Shown here piece by piece: positions 19,262 through 30,311 of a DNA stretch of 64,000 bases. A program made the translations under genes and the position numbers. The stretch is from Simmondsia chinensis (taxonomy: Eukaryota > Streptophyta > Magnoliopsida > Caryophyllales > Simmondsiaceae), in the NCBI GenBank assembly GCA_018398585.1, contig JAGTTD010000001.1, positions 5,334,501 through 5,398,500 on the forward strand. Direction: 5' to 3'. The notes beneath the pieces were generated by a model. It was not told where the DNA came from, made no database searches, and worked only from the letters and a program-made list of their open reading frames with translations. Each line of letters opens with the position of its first letter. Positions within the stretch are counted from its first letter, which is position 1.

Positions 19262-22200
19262 ATGACATCAGGTATCAAAACCGAGGTGGAGAAATTCAAT
19301 GGTCAGGGAAGCTTTAGCTTATGGTAAGTCCGTGTGAAAGGACTCCTGACTCAGAACGGCTTGAAGAAAGCACTGGAGGGGAAAGAGAAGAAACCAGAAA
19401 CGTTGACCGAGGTACAATGGGAAGAGTTGGATGAGAAGGCTCTCACGGCTATACAGATGTGTTTGGCTGACGATGTTTTGTCAGAGGTATTGGAGATTAA
19501 AACCGCAAAGGAGTTATGGGAGAAATTGTTAGACATGTTTTGCCACAAGTCAGTCTCCAACAAACTTGCAGTGAAACGGCGGTTGTACACTTTTCGTATG
19601 TCAGAAGGTACATCTCTTAAAAACCATCTTAGCGAATTTACCTCAATTATTCATGAATTAAAGGCTTTGGATGATGTCCCTAAGGACGAGGATCAAGCTA
19701 TGATATTACTGTGTTCGCTCTCAAATGCGTATAAGGGCTTCGTAGAAAGCATGATATACGGGGGTAGGCCAACTATTACTGTTGATGAAGTAAAAAGATA
19801 CCTTGTGAGTAAAGAACGGGTAGATAAGGAATTATCTGACTCAGTGAATGACTCAGGTAGTGGCTTACATGTGAGAGGTAGACCAGAACATAGGGGATCC
19901 AATGGTAGGAACAACTCTAGGTCCAAATCTAGACATAAGAACCTGTCGTGTCACTCTTGTCACAAGAAAGGGCACATAAAGAAAGACTGTTACAGATATA
20001 AGAATAAATCAAAAGAGGGTAACAGGGATGATCAGGGTAAAGACAAGTCTGCTGAGGCTAGTGTTGTAGAGGAGGATAGTGAAGGGGAATTTCTATTAGT
20101 TGCTGATTCTCAGTCCAGGTCCATAGATAAGTGGGTCATGGATTCGGGTTGTTCGTTTCATGTTACTCCAAACAGGGACTGGTTCTCCACATATAAGTCT
20201 ACACAAGGTGGAGTTATCTTGATGGTTAATGATGCTACTTGTAAGGTAGTGGGTGTTGGAACAGTCCGTGTAAGAATGTTTGATGGAACTATTAGAATCT
20301 TAAGTGATGTTCGCCACGTCCCGGATTTGAAAAAGAACTTGATTTCTCTAGGTACCCTTGAGTCTAATGGGTACAAGTACACTGCTGAAGGTGGAGTGAT
20401 GTAGGTCAATAAGGGTGCGTTAATTGTGATGAAAGGAAATAGGGTTGGTACTTTGTATGAGTTTGCAGGTAAAACCGTGACAGGTGCAGTTGCTGTTTCC
20501 ACATCTGCTATGACAGATGCAGAGATTGCAAGACTATGGCACATGAGAATGGGTCATATTGGTGACAAAGCACTGTCTGAGCTGAGTAAGAGGGGACTTC
20601 TTTGTGGTCAGTCAACAGGACTGATGGAATTCTATGAGCACTGTATTTATGGGAAGCAGAAGAGAGTCAGCTTCAAGGCAGCAGTGCATCAGACCAAGGG
20701 AACGTTAGACTACATACATTCTGATCTGTGGGAACCTTCCAGAGTGGCTTCTAAAGGTGGGTCCAGGTATCTTCTAACGTTCACTGATGACTACTCACGT
20801 AAAGTTTGGGTCTATTTTCTTAAGCAGAAAAATGAAGTGTATGAAATCTTCAGGAAGTGGAAAGTTCTGCTTGAAAAACAGACAGGGAAGCCGGTCAAGA
20901 GATTGAGGACTGATAATGGTCTTGAGTTTGTCGAAGGGGACTTCACTAAATTTTGTGAAGATCAGGGCATAGTCAGATACAGGACATGTACAGGTCGACC
21001 TCAGCAGAATGGAGTGGCTGAAAGGTTAAACAGGACGTTACTTGAGAAGGCTCATTGTATGCTTTCAAATGCAGGTTTAAAGAGAGAATGGTGGGCAGAA
21101 GTAGTTAGCATGGCTTGCTACCTTATGAACAAGACACCGCATTCTTCATTACAGATGAAGGCTCCTGAAGAGGTATGGTCTGGTTCAACTTCTGATTATT
21201 CTCATATCAAAGTTTTTGGTTGTCCTGCATATGCATATGTTAATGATGGAAAGCTGGAGCCTAGGGCCAAGAAGTGCATCTTTCTTGGTTATACGTCAGG
21301 TGTGAAGGGATATAGATTGTGGGATCCATGTGTTCAGAAGTTTCTGACTAGTAGAGATGTTACTTTCGATGAGCCTGCTCTACTTAATCCGCCACACATA
21401 CCCTCCATTGACAGAGATATAGTTCAGGTTGAGACACCTGATGATACAAAGATACAGTCAGATCAGCAGATTGTTCAGCTTGAGAGTATTCCAGCACCTC
21501 AGGTACGGGTTTCTGATGTTGTTACTGATAATGTAGAAATAGGTCAGCAGGTGGAGAATATTACTATAGCTGGTGGTAGACCGAGGCGACAGATCAGGCC
21601 TCCTGAGAGATATGGGTATGAGGAGATGATTGCCTATGCCCTCTCTACTGCTGAAACGTTAGATGACAGTGAGCCGACTTCATATACAGAGGCTGTACCG
21701 AGATTAGATGCTGAGAAGTGGATCGTTGCTATGAATGAAGAGATGCTGTCTCTTCATAAGAATCAGACTTGGGAATTGGTAAAGCCTCCTACAGGAAAAA
21801 GACTGGTTGGATGCAAATGGGTCTTCAAGAGAAAAGAGGGCATTCCTGGAGTGGAAGATGCGAGGTACAAGGCACGTTTGGTAGCTAAAGGCTACAGTCA
21901 GGTACAAGGTGTTGATTTTCATGATATTTTCTCACCTGTAGTTAGACACACTTCGATTCGTGCATTATTGTCTTTGGCTACCATGCATGATTTTTGAACT
22001 TGAACAATTGGATGTCAAAACTGCATTCTTGCATGGTGAACTAGAAGAGAGTATCTTTATGCATCAGCCCGAGGGTTTTGTTGTTGAAGGAAAAGAAGAT
22101 CATGTGCGTTTGCTTAGAAGGTCTTTATATGGTTTAAACCAATCTCCTAGACAGTGGCATAGGAGATTTGATCAGTTCATGACAAGTCACGATTATATCA

Positions 22201-23220
22201 TGAGTAAGTGTGACAGTTGTGTGTACTTCAGAAAGACAGATTCAGGTTTTGTTTACTTACTTTTGTACGTTGATGACAACACGAGATATGAAAGATATCG
22301 ATGACTTAAAATCAATGCTGAAGAGTGAATTTGAGATGAAGGATCTTGGAGCAGCTAAGAAGATATTAGGCATGGAAATTCATAGAGACCGAGAAGTTGA
22401 AAAATTATACTTGTCTCAGGAGAAGTATATTGAGAAGGTGTTAGATAGGTTTCATATGAAGGATGCTAACCCGGTTAGCACGCCCTTAGCAGCTCATTTC
22501 AGACTCTCAGCGTTAGATTTGCCTCAGACTGAGGAGGACATCAGGTACATGTCTCAGATTCCTTATTCTAGTGCAGTGGGCAGTATTATGTAGGCGATGG
22601 TCTGCACGCGTTCAGATATTGCTTTTGCTGTGAGCTGAGTTAGTAGGTACATGGCGAATCCGGGCAGAGAACATTGGCATGCAGTAAAGTGGATTCTCAG
22701 GTATCTTCGTGGAACCTCTGATTTATGTTTGGAATATGGGAAAAGTAAGTGTTGCTTGGTTGGGTATGTAGATTCTGACTATAGTGGAGACCTTGATAAG
22801 AGGAAGTCCACTTCAGGGTATGTGTTTTGTTTAGATGACACAGTTATCAGTTGGAGACCGTGTTTGCAGCCTGTTACAACACAATCTACTACCAAGGCCG
22901 AGTACATGGCAGTAACAGAAGCATTCAAAGAAGTCGTCTGGTTGAGAGGATTGATCAGTGAAATCAGTATCGAGCAGGGGACAGTTAGAGTATACTGTGA
23001 TAGTCAGTCCGCTATTCACCTAGCGAAAGATCAGATGACTCATCATGACCGAACGAAACATATTGATGTGAAGCATCACTTTATCAGAGATCTGATTGAC
23101 GAGCGGAAGGTGGAGTTGAAGAAGATTGGGACTGAAGATAACCCAGCTGACATGTTCACAAAAGTTCTACCAGGTAGCAAGTTCGAGCATTGCTCGAATT
23201 TAGTGGGTCTTTCAGTTTGA
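19262..23220 (+). pseudogene. Copia gag-pol polyprotein with stops and frameshifts
   Basis: Gag starts at 19262 (MTSGIKTEVEKFNGQGSFSL). A stop at 19325-19327 interrupts it, then it runs to 20404 with a zinc knuckle (CHSCHKKGHIKKDC) and protease DSGCSFH. Stop at 20402-20404. Integrase follows (HMRMGH...HCIYGK zinc region; DDYSRKVWVYFL and RLRTDNGLEF catalytic aspartates; PQQNGVAERLNRTLLEKA). RT begins WVFKRKEG...YKARLVAKGYSQ; a one-base insertion near 21,995 shifts the frame before LDVKTAFLHGELEE. The catalytic YVDD is present near 22,270, where a deletion shifts the frame again. Stops at 22591-22593 and 22636-22638 precede RNase H (VGYVDSDYSGDLDKRKSTSG, TKAEYMAVTEA, VYCDSQSAIHLAK). Confidence 0.95.
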
Positions 23221-23307
23221 TATAAGTTAGCGCCGGTTGAGGGGGCGTTTGTGGAGAAGGTGGAGTTGTTTTATTGTTGATGTCGATTTTGAGCTAAGGT
23301 GGAGATT

Positions 23308-23771
23308 TGTTAGGTTTTATGTCTCAAAATTACTTGGCGCATTAAGAAGAAAGGCCGTGAAGACCCCGATTGATCGGGAGGAGCTCGATCGATCGGGAAT
23401 GTTACGTAAACAAGGGACGCATCCAGAGAGGCGGCCGATCGATCGGGAATCAGGGTTATCGCGCATCTATAAATACGGACGTAGGGTACGTCAGAATTTA
23501 AATCCAAAGTCAAAGAGAGGCTTTCCCTTGCGCGGCTCCGCACCAAATAAATATTGAGTGTGTGAGGAATTATTGTAATTCGTCTTCTTCTTTTGTTCAA
23601 TAATAAAAGCTCCGATTTTCGCCCGTAGTTTTCTCCCCTTTCGATTGTAAAGGGGTTTCCACGTAAATCGTTGTGTCTATTATTTTGTTTCTCTTATAGT
23701 CCGATTGTTTCTGGTTATTGTCGTGGTATTTGATTCGATTCAGATCCGAGTATATTATTTATTTCCGCACA
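23308..23771 (+). repeat. 3' LTR of the copia element
   Basis: 464 bp. It matches the 5' LTR closely but lacks about 36 bp of the cgatcgat cluster, so one or two of its repeats are missing, probably by slippage or recombination between repeats. Confidence 0.95.
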
Positions 23772-23860
23772 GTATGCGTGTGCATATAGGTGGGTGTGTG
23801 CATACGTGCGCATGCACATGTATTTGTGTGTGTGTGTATACAGATATATTTATATTAAAA
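23772..23860. repeat. Alternating purine-pyrimidine tract (gt/ca/ta rich)
   Basis: gtatgcgtgtgcatatagg, then gtgtgtgcatacgtgcgc, then tgtgtgtgtgtatac. Long alternation of purines and pyrimidines beside the copia 3' LTR, favourable to left-handed DNA and slippage. Sequence-level observation only. Confidence 0.6.
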
Positions 23861-23934
23861 GGGGTAAGGAGTATACTAGGCATACTATTGAAATGTAACT
23901 CTTCCTGGTGAGTCTATGTATACTATTTTCTCTT

Positions 23935-24100
23935 ATTCCCAAATTGATCTCGCTTCCATCCTGTCAGACCTCTAGCAATCTTGATTGGCCGATACTATAA
24001 AATCCGCAGCCTGTTTATCCTCCCTATACACATGAACCACGCCAAATTCATATTGCATACCTCAACTATCCAGAGTAATCAACTGAATCACAACAGTCAT
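23935..24100 (-). pseudogene. Possible LINE RNase H C-terminal fragment
   Basis: One minus-strand frame gives VVIQLITLDS, a stop, then FGVVHVYREDKQAADFIV, which resembles the C-terminal RNase H motif of plant L1 elements (HVYRE-x-N-x-x-AD). No other LINE domain adjoins it, so it is a small orphan fragment. Assignment rests on one motif. Confidence 0.45.
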
Positions 24101-24365
24101 AAGCAGTGTATAAATTTTTTTATTTTGAATATAAGCAGTGTATAAATTGAGTACCTAAATTGGATACATTTCACAGTTCCCTAAAATTAATGTCTTCAGT
24201 TTTATTCTATAGGCTTACTTTGAGGCCCACTATTGCTACCATTGAGAATTTGGGCCCAAAAGCCCTAGGCCCATGTTTCACAGGCCCATTGCCATATCTT
24301 CTGAGACAACAAATGAAATTAGAAACTGCAGCATCTAAAGGGCCCTAACGAAAATTAATATTTTC

Positions 24366-24641
24366 GTATATTATTTGACTTTACCAAAGGGGCACCAACA
24401 CGCCGTCACCGGATCCCATTAAAACTCCGAAGTTAAGCGTGCTTGGGTGAGAGTAGTATCAGGATGAGTGACCTCCTGGAAAGTCCTCACCCTCAGGTTG
24501 GGGGCATTGGGAAACGGCCTCTCTTCAGGGTAACACCCTGAAGGGGGAAGGCTGCATACATCCGTCCCCCCTAGACCCTGCGTAGGCGGGAGCTCTTGAG
24601 GCACTGGGTATGTATGTTCCTTTGTATATTATTTGACTTTA
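24366..24641 (+). mobile_element. 5S rRNA-headed SINE, best-preserved copy, with perfect TSD
   Basis: The SINE body is 24384-24623 (240 bp). It is flanked by the perfect 18-bp repeat gtatattatttgacttta (24366-24383 and 24624-24641). The head matches plant 5S rRNA from near its start: accaacacgccgtcaccgg, tccgaagttaagcgtgcttg (A box about 24435-24452), gtagtatcagg (intermediate element) and gatgagtgacctcctggaaa (box C). The polymerase III promoter is therefore internal. The second half has a perfect 9-bp stem hairpin (24523-24531 with 24535-24543) and the tail aaggctgcatacatccgtcc, gaccctgcgtaggcgggag, gcactgggtatg. It ends in tgttccttt, without poly(A). That second half closely matches the 3' end of the RTE LINE at 27113-28780. 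Confidence 0.95.
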
Positions 24642-25376
24642 TACATAAAAATTCTCATTAAAGTTTATTGATTTATAAAAAAGTTATATAATTAAATTTA
24701 TGTCTGCAACAACTCAACCTAAAATAATGATAAACTTCAAAGAGATATAATTTTGTCAATTTAACTTTTGTTTAATGGTGTTAACATAATAGCAGTAGTA
24801 AAAAAAATGTAGTAAAGAATAATATATAAGTCAATAATTAAAAACTAAAGTAATAAATTTTACAAAATATAGAATATAGATGTTTAATTTAGGTATAAGT
24901 ATAATTATTTTGAATTGATGATTTGTTGTTCATTAATATGTGCTGTAGAATGTGTAGGTACATAAACTTTTAAATAGAAAAATGTGGATATGTGTTATGT
25001 CAATTATTGACTTATTGTACTTTTATAGGATAAGATTCATAAGTTAATGATTACTTCATTAAAACTTTTTTGACAAAATAAGGTGAAAAAAAAATATTTT
25101 TTTAGGAGTAAAGGTTACACCATTAAAGCTTCGCCAAAATTTTAACTCAAAAGAAACACGCCTTAAAAAGGTAAAGTGTGTTTTTCTAACTTTTGTAAGG
25201 AAGTTTTCTAATTTTTACGTAAAAGGATATGGAGTTTTCTATAATTTAGCCAAAACCTGCTTCTTCAATGTGTATGTATGTATTTGCCTCATCTGGTATA
25301 CAAGAAGTAAGTACGGGAAGTAGAAATTTATAAAAAATCCGAATTTATAGAAATTTATAAAAAATCCGGATTTAAG
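24642..25376. other. No gene recognised; AT-rich DNA
   Basis: Very AT-rich with stops in every frame. At about 25,377-25,490 it passes into a MITE-like piece (ctcttgtttggttaacagga, then aggaagtaacttacctagc) related to segment X. Confidence 0.5.
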
Positions 25377-25499
25377 CTCTTGTTTGGTTAACAGGAAGTA
25401 GGGAGAATGCAGGAAGTGGAAGTTGCTAAGAAATTTTCAATTCCTTCGAAACATAGGAAGTAACTTACCTAGCCCCTTCGAATTCTTTAATTGAGAATA

Positions 25500-27092
25500 A
25501 CCTTTTTGATTTGGTCCCTAAAGGATTGAGTTCAGATACCTTTATCCTAACCTGTGATTCTGCTAATTCTTTGAAATCCTACCATGGGCCCTGGAAACAA
25601 TTGCTATTTCAGAAGTTCAAGCGGATAAGTAAATACTCAGGCCAAACTCTTGGAGCATTGGATAGAAGAGTTTGGATTGAAATTCATAGTTTTCCTTTAT
25701 AGTGCTGGTCGAAGGAGTGCTTCGCTGATATCACCAATATCTGAGGCAAGTTTATTTGAGTGGACTCCAGAACATCTACCATGAGATGTGCGGATGTTGC
25801 AAGGGTTCTCATTAATACATGCTCCCTATCAATTGTACAATAGTTGGTTCAAGTAAATTACAATAGGGGAACTCGAATGGTTTTTGTGAAAGAAAGGTAA
25901 TTCTGAATTAATCCCCAGCTACTATCCCAAAGTCTTTTCTCTCATCGCATTTGCTAGATTAAACAAGAAGCGAGCTCTAACTCCTTGACGAGGTCAAAGT
26001 TCTAGAGCTTGCATCATTTCGGGATCTCTTCCTCCTGTTGTTCCTCCATTGCAGGAGGGTTTTAGCAATCATGCTCTAGGTCTGGAAGTGTTGGTGTGAG
26101 GATTAAGAAGCAGACTGCAGGCTATTTTGCTTTACATGTTGATGTTCATCTTGTTGGTAGATGGCCTTGGGACTTCCAGATCCCATGTTTGACTATTATT
26201 CATCCCTTGACTCAGTTTGTAATTCAATCGTTAGCAACACCTATATAGGAAATTCGAGTTAACTGGAACCCTTCACTTCTTTTGCCATGGGTAGTGGAAA
26301 GTGAAGCCAAATTGCTTGGACCTCAAGATCGCTTGTCTCCTCAAGATAACCAAGCTCCAGATGCTGTAAGTGACATTGAGTTAGTGTCCTTGGGACCTGA
26401 ATTCCCCTTGGGTTTTGAGCCCCCTGCTTAAAAGAACAGTTGTATGATGATGGAAACTCCTTGAGAGTAAATCCGGTGCAGTTTATGGAGGAGTCTAGCA
26501 AGGCTGGGGAAAGAAGGAGGATAATGGGTTCTGGTTCGTCAAAACCCTAATGTTGGCTTGTCTAAAAGGGATCGTAGAGCTCTAAAGTGCTGAAAAAAAA
26601 AGGAGTAAGCTAAATGAGACTTATATGAAGTTCTTAAAGACATGTCACTAGGAAGTAGTGCGAAGAGGTTACCTGAGCATCAGAGGAATGAAAGAAGAAA
26701 GAGCAAGGCGGGAGAAAGGGTCAAAAAGGTTATATCGGTTGATAAACTTCTTGTGGGGAAGCATCCGTGGGAGACTGGGAAGAAGCTTGGGATGAGCTTT
26801 GATGGTGATGATTCTATTATAATCAAGTGGTTTACATTGATGGACTAGGGTAATTTCTAATTTGAGTACCTGCCATCCATTCTGGTTTTGATATTGTACT
26901 CTCATTTCCCAGCCTGATCCTAGCACGCCCTGTTTTATTTTCAGTATCTTTAGTCTTCTAGCATATGTTGGCCATATTTGTATTTCGTTTTTTGCCCTCC
27001 GGTTTTCTTGTTTTGGCCTACTGTTTGTGCTTGTCCTTTTTTGGTGCCTATACTTGTACGGGTGTCTTAGGCCTCGCTCTGGTCCAGTGTCT
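25500..27092 (+). pseudogene. L1 LINE ORF1 (DUF4283-like) remnant
   Basis: Decayed plus-strand frames include RRVWIEIHSFPL, CWSKECFADITNI, GKFI followed by DSRTSTMRCADVARVLIN. This is the nucleic-acid-binding ORF1 region typical of plant L1 elements, followed by valine/lysine-rich segments and a last open piece (26642-26848) with KHPWETGKKLGMSFDGDDS, the usual ORF1 C-terminus. Numerous stops. About 240 bp beyond the ORF1 end, the RTE LINE (27113-28780) has inserted, and no L1 ORF2 is visible beyond it. Confidence 0.72.
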
Positions 27093-27171
27093 TGTACCGC
27101 GACCTTTTCGCTACAACAACAACAAAAGCAACAAACCCAGTGCCTGCAAGGGCTCCTGCAAAAGCAGGGTC

Positions 27172-27182
27172 GGGGGGGGGGG
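27172..27182. repeat. Poly-G tract, 11 bases, in the RTE LINE tail
   Basis: Eleven G within the tail, at the same place as the long runs at 17749-17764 and 56315-56337. Confidence 0.95.
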
Positions 27183-27538
27183 ATGTACGCAGCCTTCCCC
27201 CTTCAGGGGGCTACCCTGAAGAGAGGCTGTTTCCGAGGACCCTCAACCTAAAAAGTCTGAGAAGCTGGTCCGCAGCATAGAGCATGTGACCTGGTAGCAG
27301 GGGAGCATCAAAGCATGAGTAGGGAAAAACACACAGCAAGCAAAACAACAAACTCAAAGTAAGCCAAAACACGCAGAAATCAAAGAAATCAAAGGATGGG
27401 TAGGCACGTAGTAGCTCATGAGAGCAAGTACACAACCAAAGCGCGCCAGGAGGAAGTCAAGACCTAGCACTAGTAAGCTAGACTACCCTACTGTAACTGG
27501 AGCATCTATAACCCCCTATACTAGGCCTCCATTGGACC

Positions 27539-28780
27539 CTATCTAAGGCTATCTCTTCTCGAAGGTTTAGGTGGGTGAGGTCTTGTCGGATACAACCATC
27601 TCTTCTTTGGCCTACCTCTTCCTCTCCTGCCTAGTGTAGTAAGGGGCTGTTCGCATGTCCTTACTGGAGTGCTGTCTGGTCTCCTTCTAACATGTCCGAA
27701 CCACCTCAAACGTTGCTCCCTCAATTTATCTTCAATGGGGGCTACGCCCAATTTGCCTTTTATGACGTCATTTCTGATCCTATCCTTCCTTGTGTATCTG
27801 CACATCCACCTCAGCATTCGCATCTCCGCCACCTTCATCTTCTGTGTGTACTGTTGTTTCATGGCCCTGTACTCCGCACCATACGTCATGGCTGGCCTCA
27901 CAACCGTCTTATAGTATCTTCCCTTTAGCTTCAAGGGGAACTTTCTATCACAAAGTACCGCGGAGGCCATCCTCCACTTATGCCATCCCGCTTTAATCTG
28001 GTTGTTGACATCCTCATCAACTTCGTCGTTGTGCTGTATCATGGACCCCAAGTACCTGAAGCTCTCTTTCTTCGATATGGCCTCAGATCCAATCTTCACG
28101 TCTTCCCGGCTAGGAGTGGTGGAGGGATCGAACTCGAGTTCCATGTGCTCGGCCTTGGATCTACTTAATCGTAAACCCTTCGACTCTAGTACCCCTCTCC
28201 ACAATTCCAGCTTCTCATTTACCTCTTCTCGCGACTCCCCCACCAACACTATGTCATCTCCAAAAAGCATGCACCAAGGTACACATCCCTGGATGTGCCT
28301 AGTGAGCTCGTCCATAACTAGAATGAACAGATAGGGGCTCAGAGCAGACTCCTGTTGTACCCCTACTATTATCGGGAAAGCGTCTGTCTCCCCGTCCACT
28401 GTACACACCACAGTTTGTACCTCGTCATACATGTCTCTAACGGCTCGGATGTATGGCATGGGGATGCCTTTCTTGTCCAAAACTCTCCAAAGGACCTCTC
28501 TTGGCACTCTATCATATGCCTTCTCTAAGTCAATGAAAACCTTGTGAAGGTCCTTCTGTCTCTCCCTGTATTGCTCTATCATTCGGCTTAGGATGTGGAT
28601 GGCTTCTATTGTTGATCTCCTGGGCATAAATCTGAATTGGTTCTCGGACACCTCTGTCTGTTGCCTTAACCTCTTCTCTATGATCCGTTTCCACAACTTT
28701 AGAGTGTGGCACATTAGTTTGATACCCCGATAGTTGGCGCAACTCTGAGTGTCACCTTTGTTCTTATATATCGGGATCAC
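27539..28780 (-). pseudogene. RTE LINE reverse transcriptase, partial
   Basis: 413 residues from a non-ATG start, because the element is 5' truncated: the endonuclease domain and RT N-terminus are absent. Seen are PIYKNKGDTQSCANYRGIKL, the palm FIDLEKAYDRVPREVLW (residues about 82-98), the QQESALSPYLFILVMDELT box (the usual glycine after QQ is glutamate) and MLFGDDIVLV (residues 171-180, FGDD where the family has FADD). A C-terminal region with WFGHVRRRP and RRGRGRPKKRW follows. The last 18 residues come from a shifted frame, compared with the second RTE copy at 55457. The element is probably inactive. Confidence 0.92.
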
Positions 28781-28800
28781 TGTACCGCGGCCTTGTTGCT

Positions 28801-29010
28801 ATTTATCAAAAAAACTTACCTAGCCCCCTAGTTAAGTTCTAATTTCTTTGTTTTAACTGGCCTCTCGAAGGAAGTTTTGTTTTATATCCTGACAACTAAA
28901 CATGTTTTACCTATTTCTGAAAAGTTTACATAGGAATTAAATTCGTAGAAAATACAACTTTCCGCAGGAATTCAAGGCATGTGGCAACCAAATCGAGCCT
29001 AAATTTTCTA
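28801..29010. repeat. MITE-like fragment
   Basis: Phrases acttacctagccccctagtt and gtggcaaccaaatcgagcct resemble the ends and interior of the segment X MITE family (acttacctagcccc also at about 25,470; aaccaaatcgagcct like its terminal repeats). It is interrupted on its left by the RTE LINE. Fragmentary. Confidence 0.4.
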
Positions 29011-29882
29011 ATTTCCTGTATCTATTATTCTTTGATTAAATTTGGAAATATCCCTAATGTTACATTAGTAAAACAAATTGAAAAATATATTATTTTTCGC
29101 TTTTCATAAAAATAATTTGAAAAATATTTAAAATGAATCCAATTAATTTTGGTAAAAAATAGTTTGGTTAAAGTTCAAAATAACCTGAATCAACTTAAAT
29201 CTGGCACGTTCTAACCTAGATGCCAGAACAAATCAACCCCATTAACCCAAAATCAAAGATGTTTCAAATACGAAAGGATATAAAGTGAGTAAAAGTCACT
29301 CGATTCCACTTGAATTTTGAGATAACTTGAATCAAAGTGATTTAGCTGATGAGAACCCAACCCTAGCTGTCTGTAAAACTCAAAATGTTCTAACTCAATC
29401 AACCGAAGACCCATAATGACTTGAATTGTTCCGAAATCATAATATCGACTTCAAATTCCTTTGATTATTATTAACTAAACAATGGAACTTTAATTCCCTT
29501 CCAATTTTATAATGTCAATTTCACAGTACAATTTCAATTTTAAATGTCAAACAAAACCAAGGGCATTATTTACATTTTAATACCTTAACTTTTGTTGAAA
29601 CAATGAAAAGGACCCCGACTTTTTTGATTTATTTTTTTCCTTAAATTTTTTTGTATTAATAAATAGGAATCTCTCCAGCATATGATGATATCATATTTCG
29701 GGAAGAAAGCTGATGCAACACATCCTTTAGATATCTACTACAGTGTATCGATGAAAATATACCCCTCCTTAAGAAAAAGAAAAACTCCATTCCCAACCAT
29801 TAGTACTCCTTTATTTTAATGGGTATTTAAAGGGACCTGTTACGTCAAGAGCAGTAGTTTCGTTAATATACTTTAGAGGGTA
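29011..29882. other. No gene recognised; AT-rich DNA
   Basis: No credible ORF and no repeat structure that I can support. Confidence 0.5.
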
Positions 29883-30306
29883 TGATACAAAACCCGATAT
29901 TAGACCCGATTATTAAACCGGGTCAATAGAGGGTATTAGAAATATTATATTAATATATAATATTAAACGGGGGCAATTAGGGTATTAATTAGTTGATGTT
30001 ATCCTTAATTAATTAAGCTCTAATTATATTAGTTAAGGCAGTTGAGGGTCATAGTATAAATAAGGGAGATTAGGATTAGATTGGGGTATGTTTGTTGTGT
30101 TATGTAAACCCTTCTTCTTCTCCCTCAAACTCTCTCTGTGTTTTCTCCCTTTACTCTTATGTAATTACTCTATTTTAGGAGAATATACTCGCAAATATAT
30201 ACAAATCATACAATGGGGCAGCCGTTTACTGCCCCATATCTCCGATTATTATTTGTGTAAGTGTTTGATTCATTGATTGAATTTGAATTGATCTAAGTTC
30301 ATATCA
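29883..30306 (+). repeat. Probable solo LTR
   Basis: It starts tgatacaaaaccc and ends gttcatatca (TGATA...TATCA termini), 424 bp. It has a TATA box (tataaataagg at about 30,055) and a CT-rich leader downstream, as in the LTRs of the composite at 1127-5967. Flanking 5-mers gggta (29878-29882) and aggta (30307-30311) agree at four of five. No primer-binding site or internal region follows, so it is read as a solo LTR left by recombination. Confidence 0.55.
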
Positions 30307-30311
30307 AGGTA

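Larger units (their letters stand above)
18727..23771 (+). mobile_element. Full-length Ty1/copia (Tnt1/Tork-like) retrotransposon, inactivated
   Basis: A 5,045-bp element with two LTRs (18727-19225, 23308-23771), a primer-binding site matching the tRNA-Met 3' end (ttggtatcagagcc, just after 19225), one gag-pol frame and a purine tract (aaggtggagatt) before the 3' LTR. Flanking 5-mers gtatt (18722-18726) and gtatg (23772-23776) agree at four positions. The LTRs are nearly identical except for a stretch of about 36 bp missing from the 3' LTR, which points to a fairly recent insertion. Several stops and frameshifts in gag-pol make it non-autonomous. Confidence 0.95.
27093..28800 (-). mobile_element. 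5' truncated RTE-clade LINE, minus strand, with SINE-like 3' tail
   Basis: The body is 27113-28780, and flanking 20-mers (tgtaccgcgaccttttcgct, 27093-27112; tgtaccgcggccttgttgct, 28781-28800) agree at 17 of 20 and look like an aged target-site duplication. It encodes an RTE-type reverse transcriptase. After the ORF it has a 3' untranslated region of about 290 bp, then a tail (27113-27250) whose minus strand reads CTCGGAAACAGCCTCTCTTC, a CTTCAGGG/CCCTGAAG hairpin, GGCTGCGTACATCC, an 11-base C run, GACCCTGC and GCACTGGG, and ends in TTG repeats. The tail is shared with the 5S-headed SINEs in this window. Confidence 0.9.

Noticed and set aside
19693..20544. Minus-strand ORFs of 77 and 128 residues
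   Set aside because: Antisense shadows of the copia gag-protease region.
27669..28334. Plus-strand ORFs of 60-110 residues
   Set aside because: Antisense shadows of the RTE reverse transcriptase.
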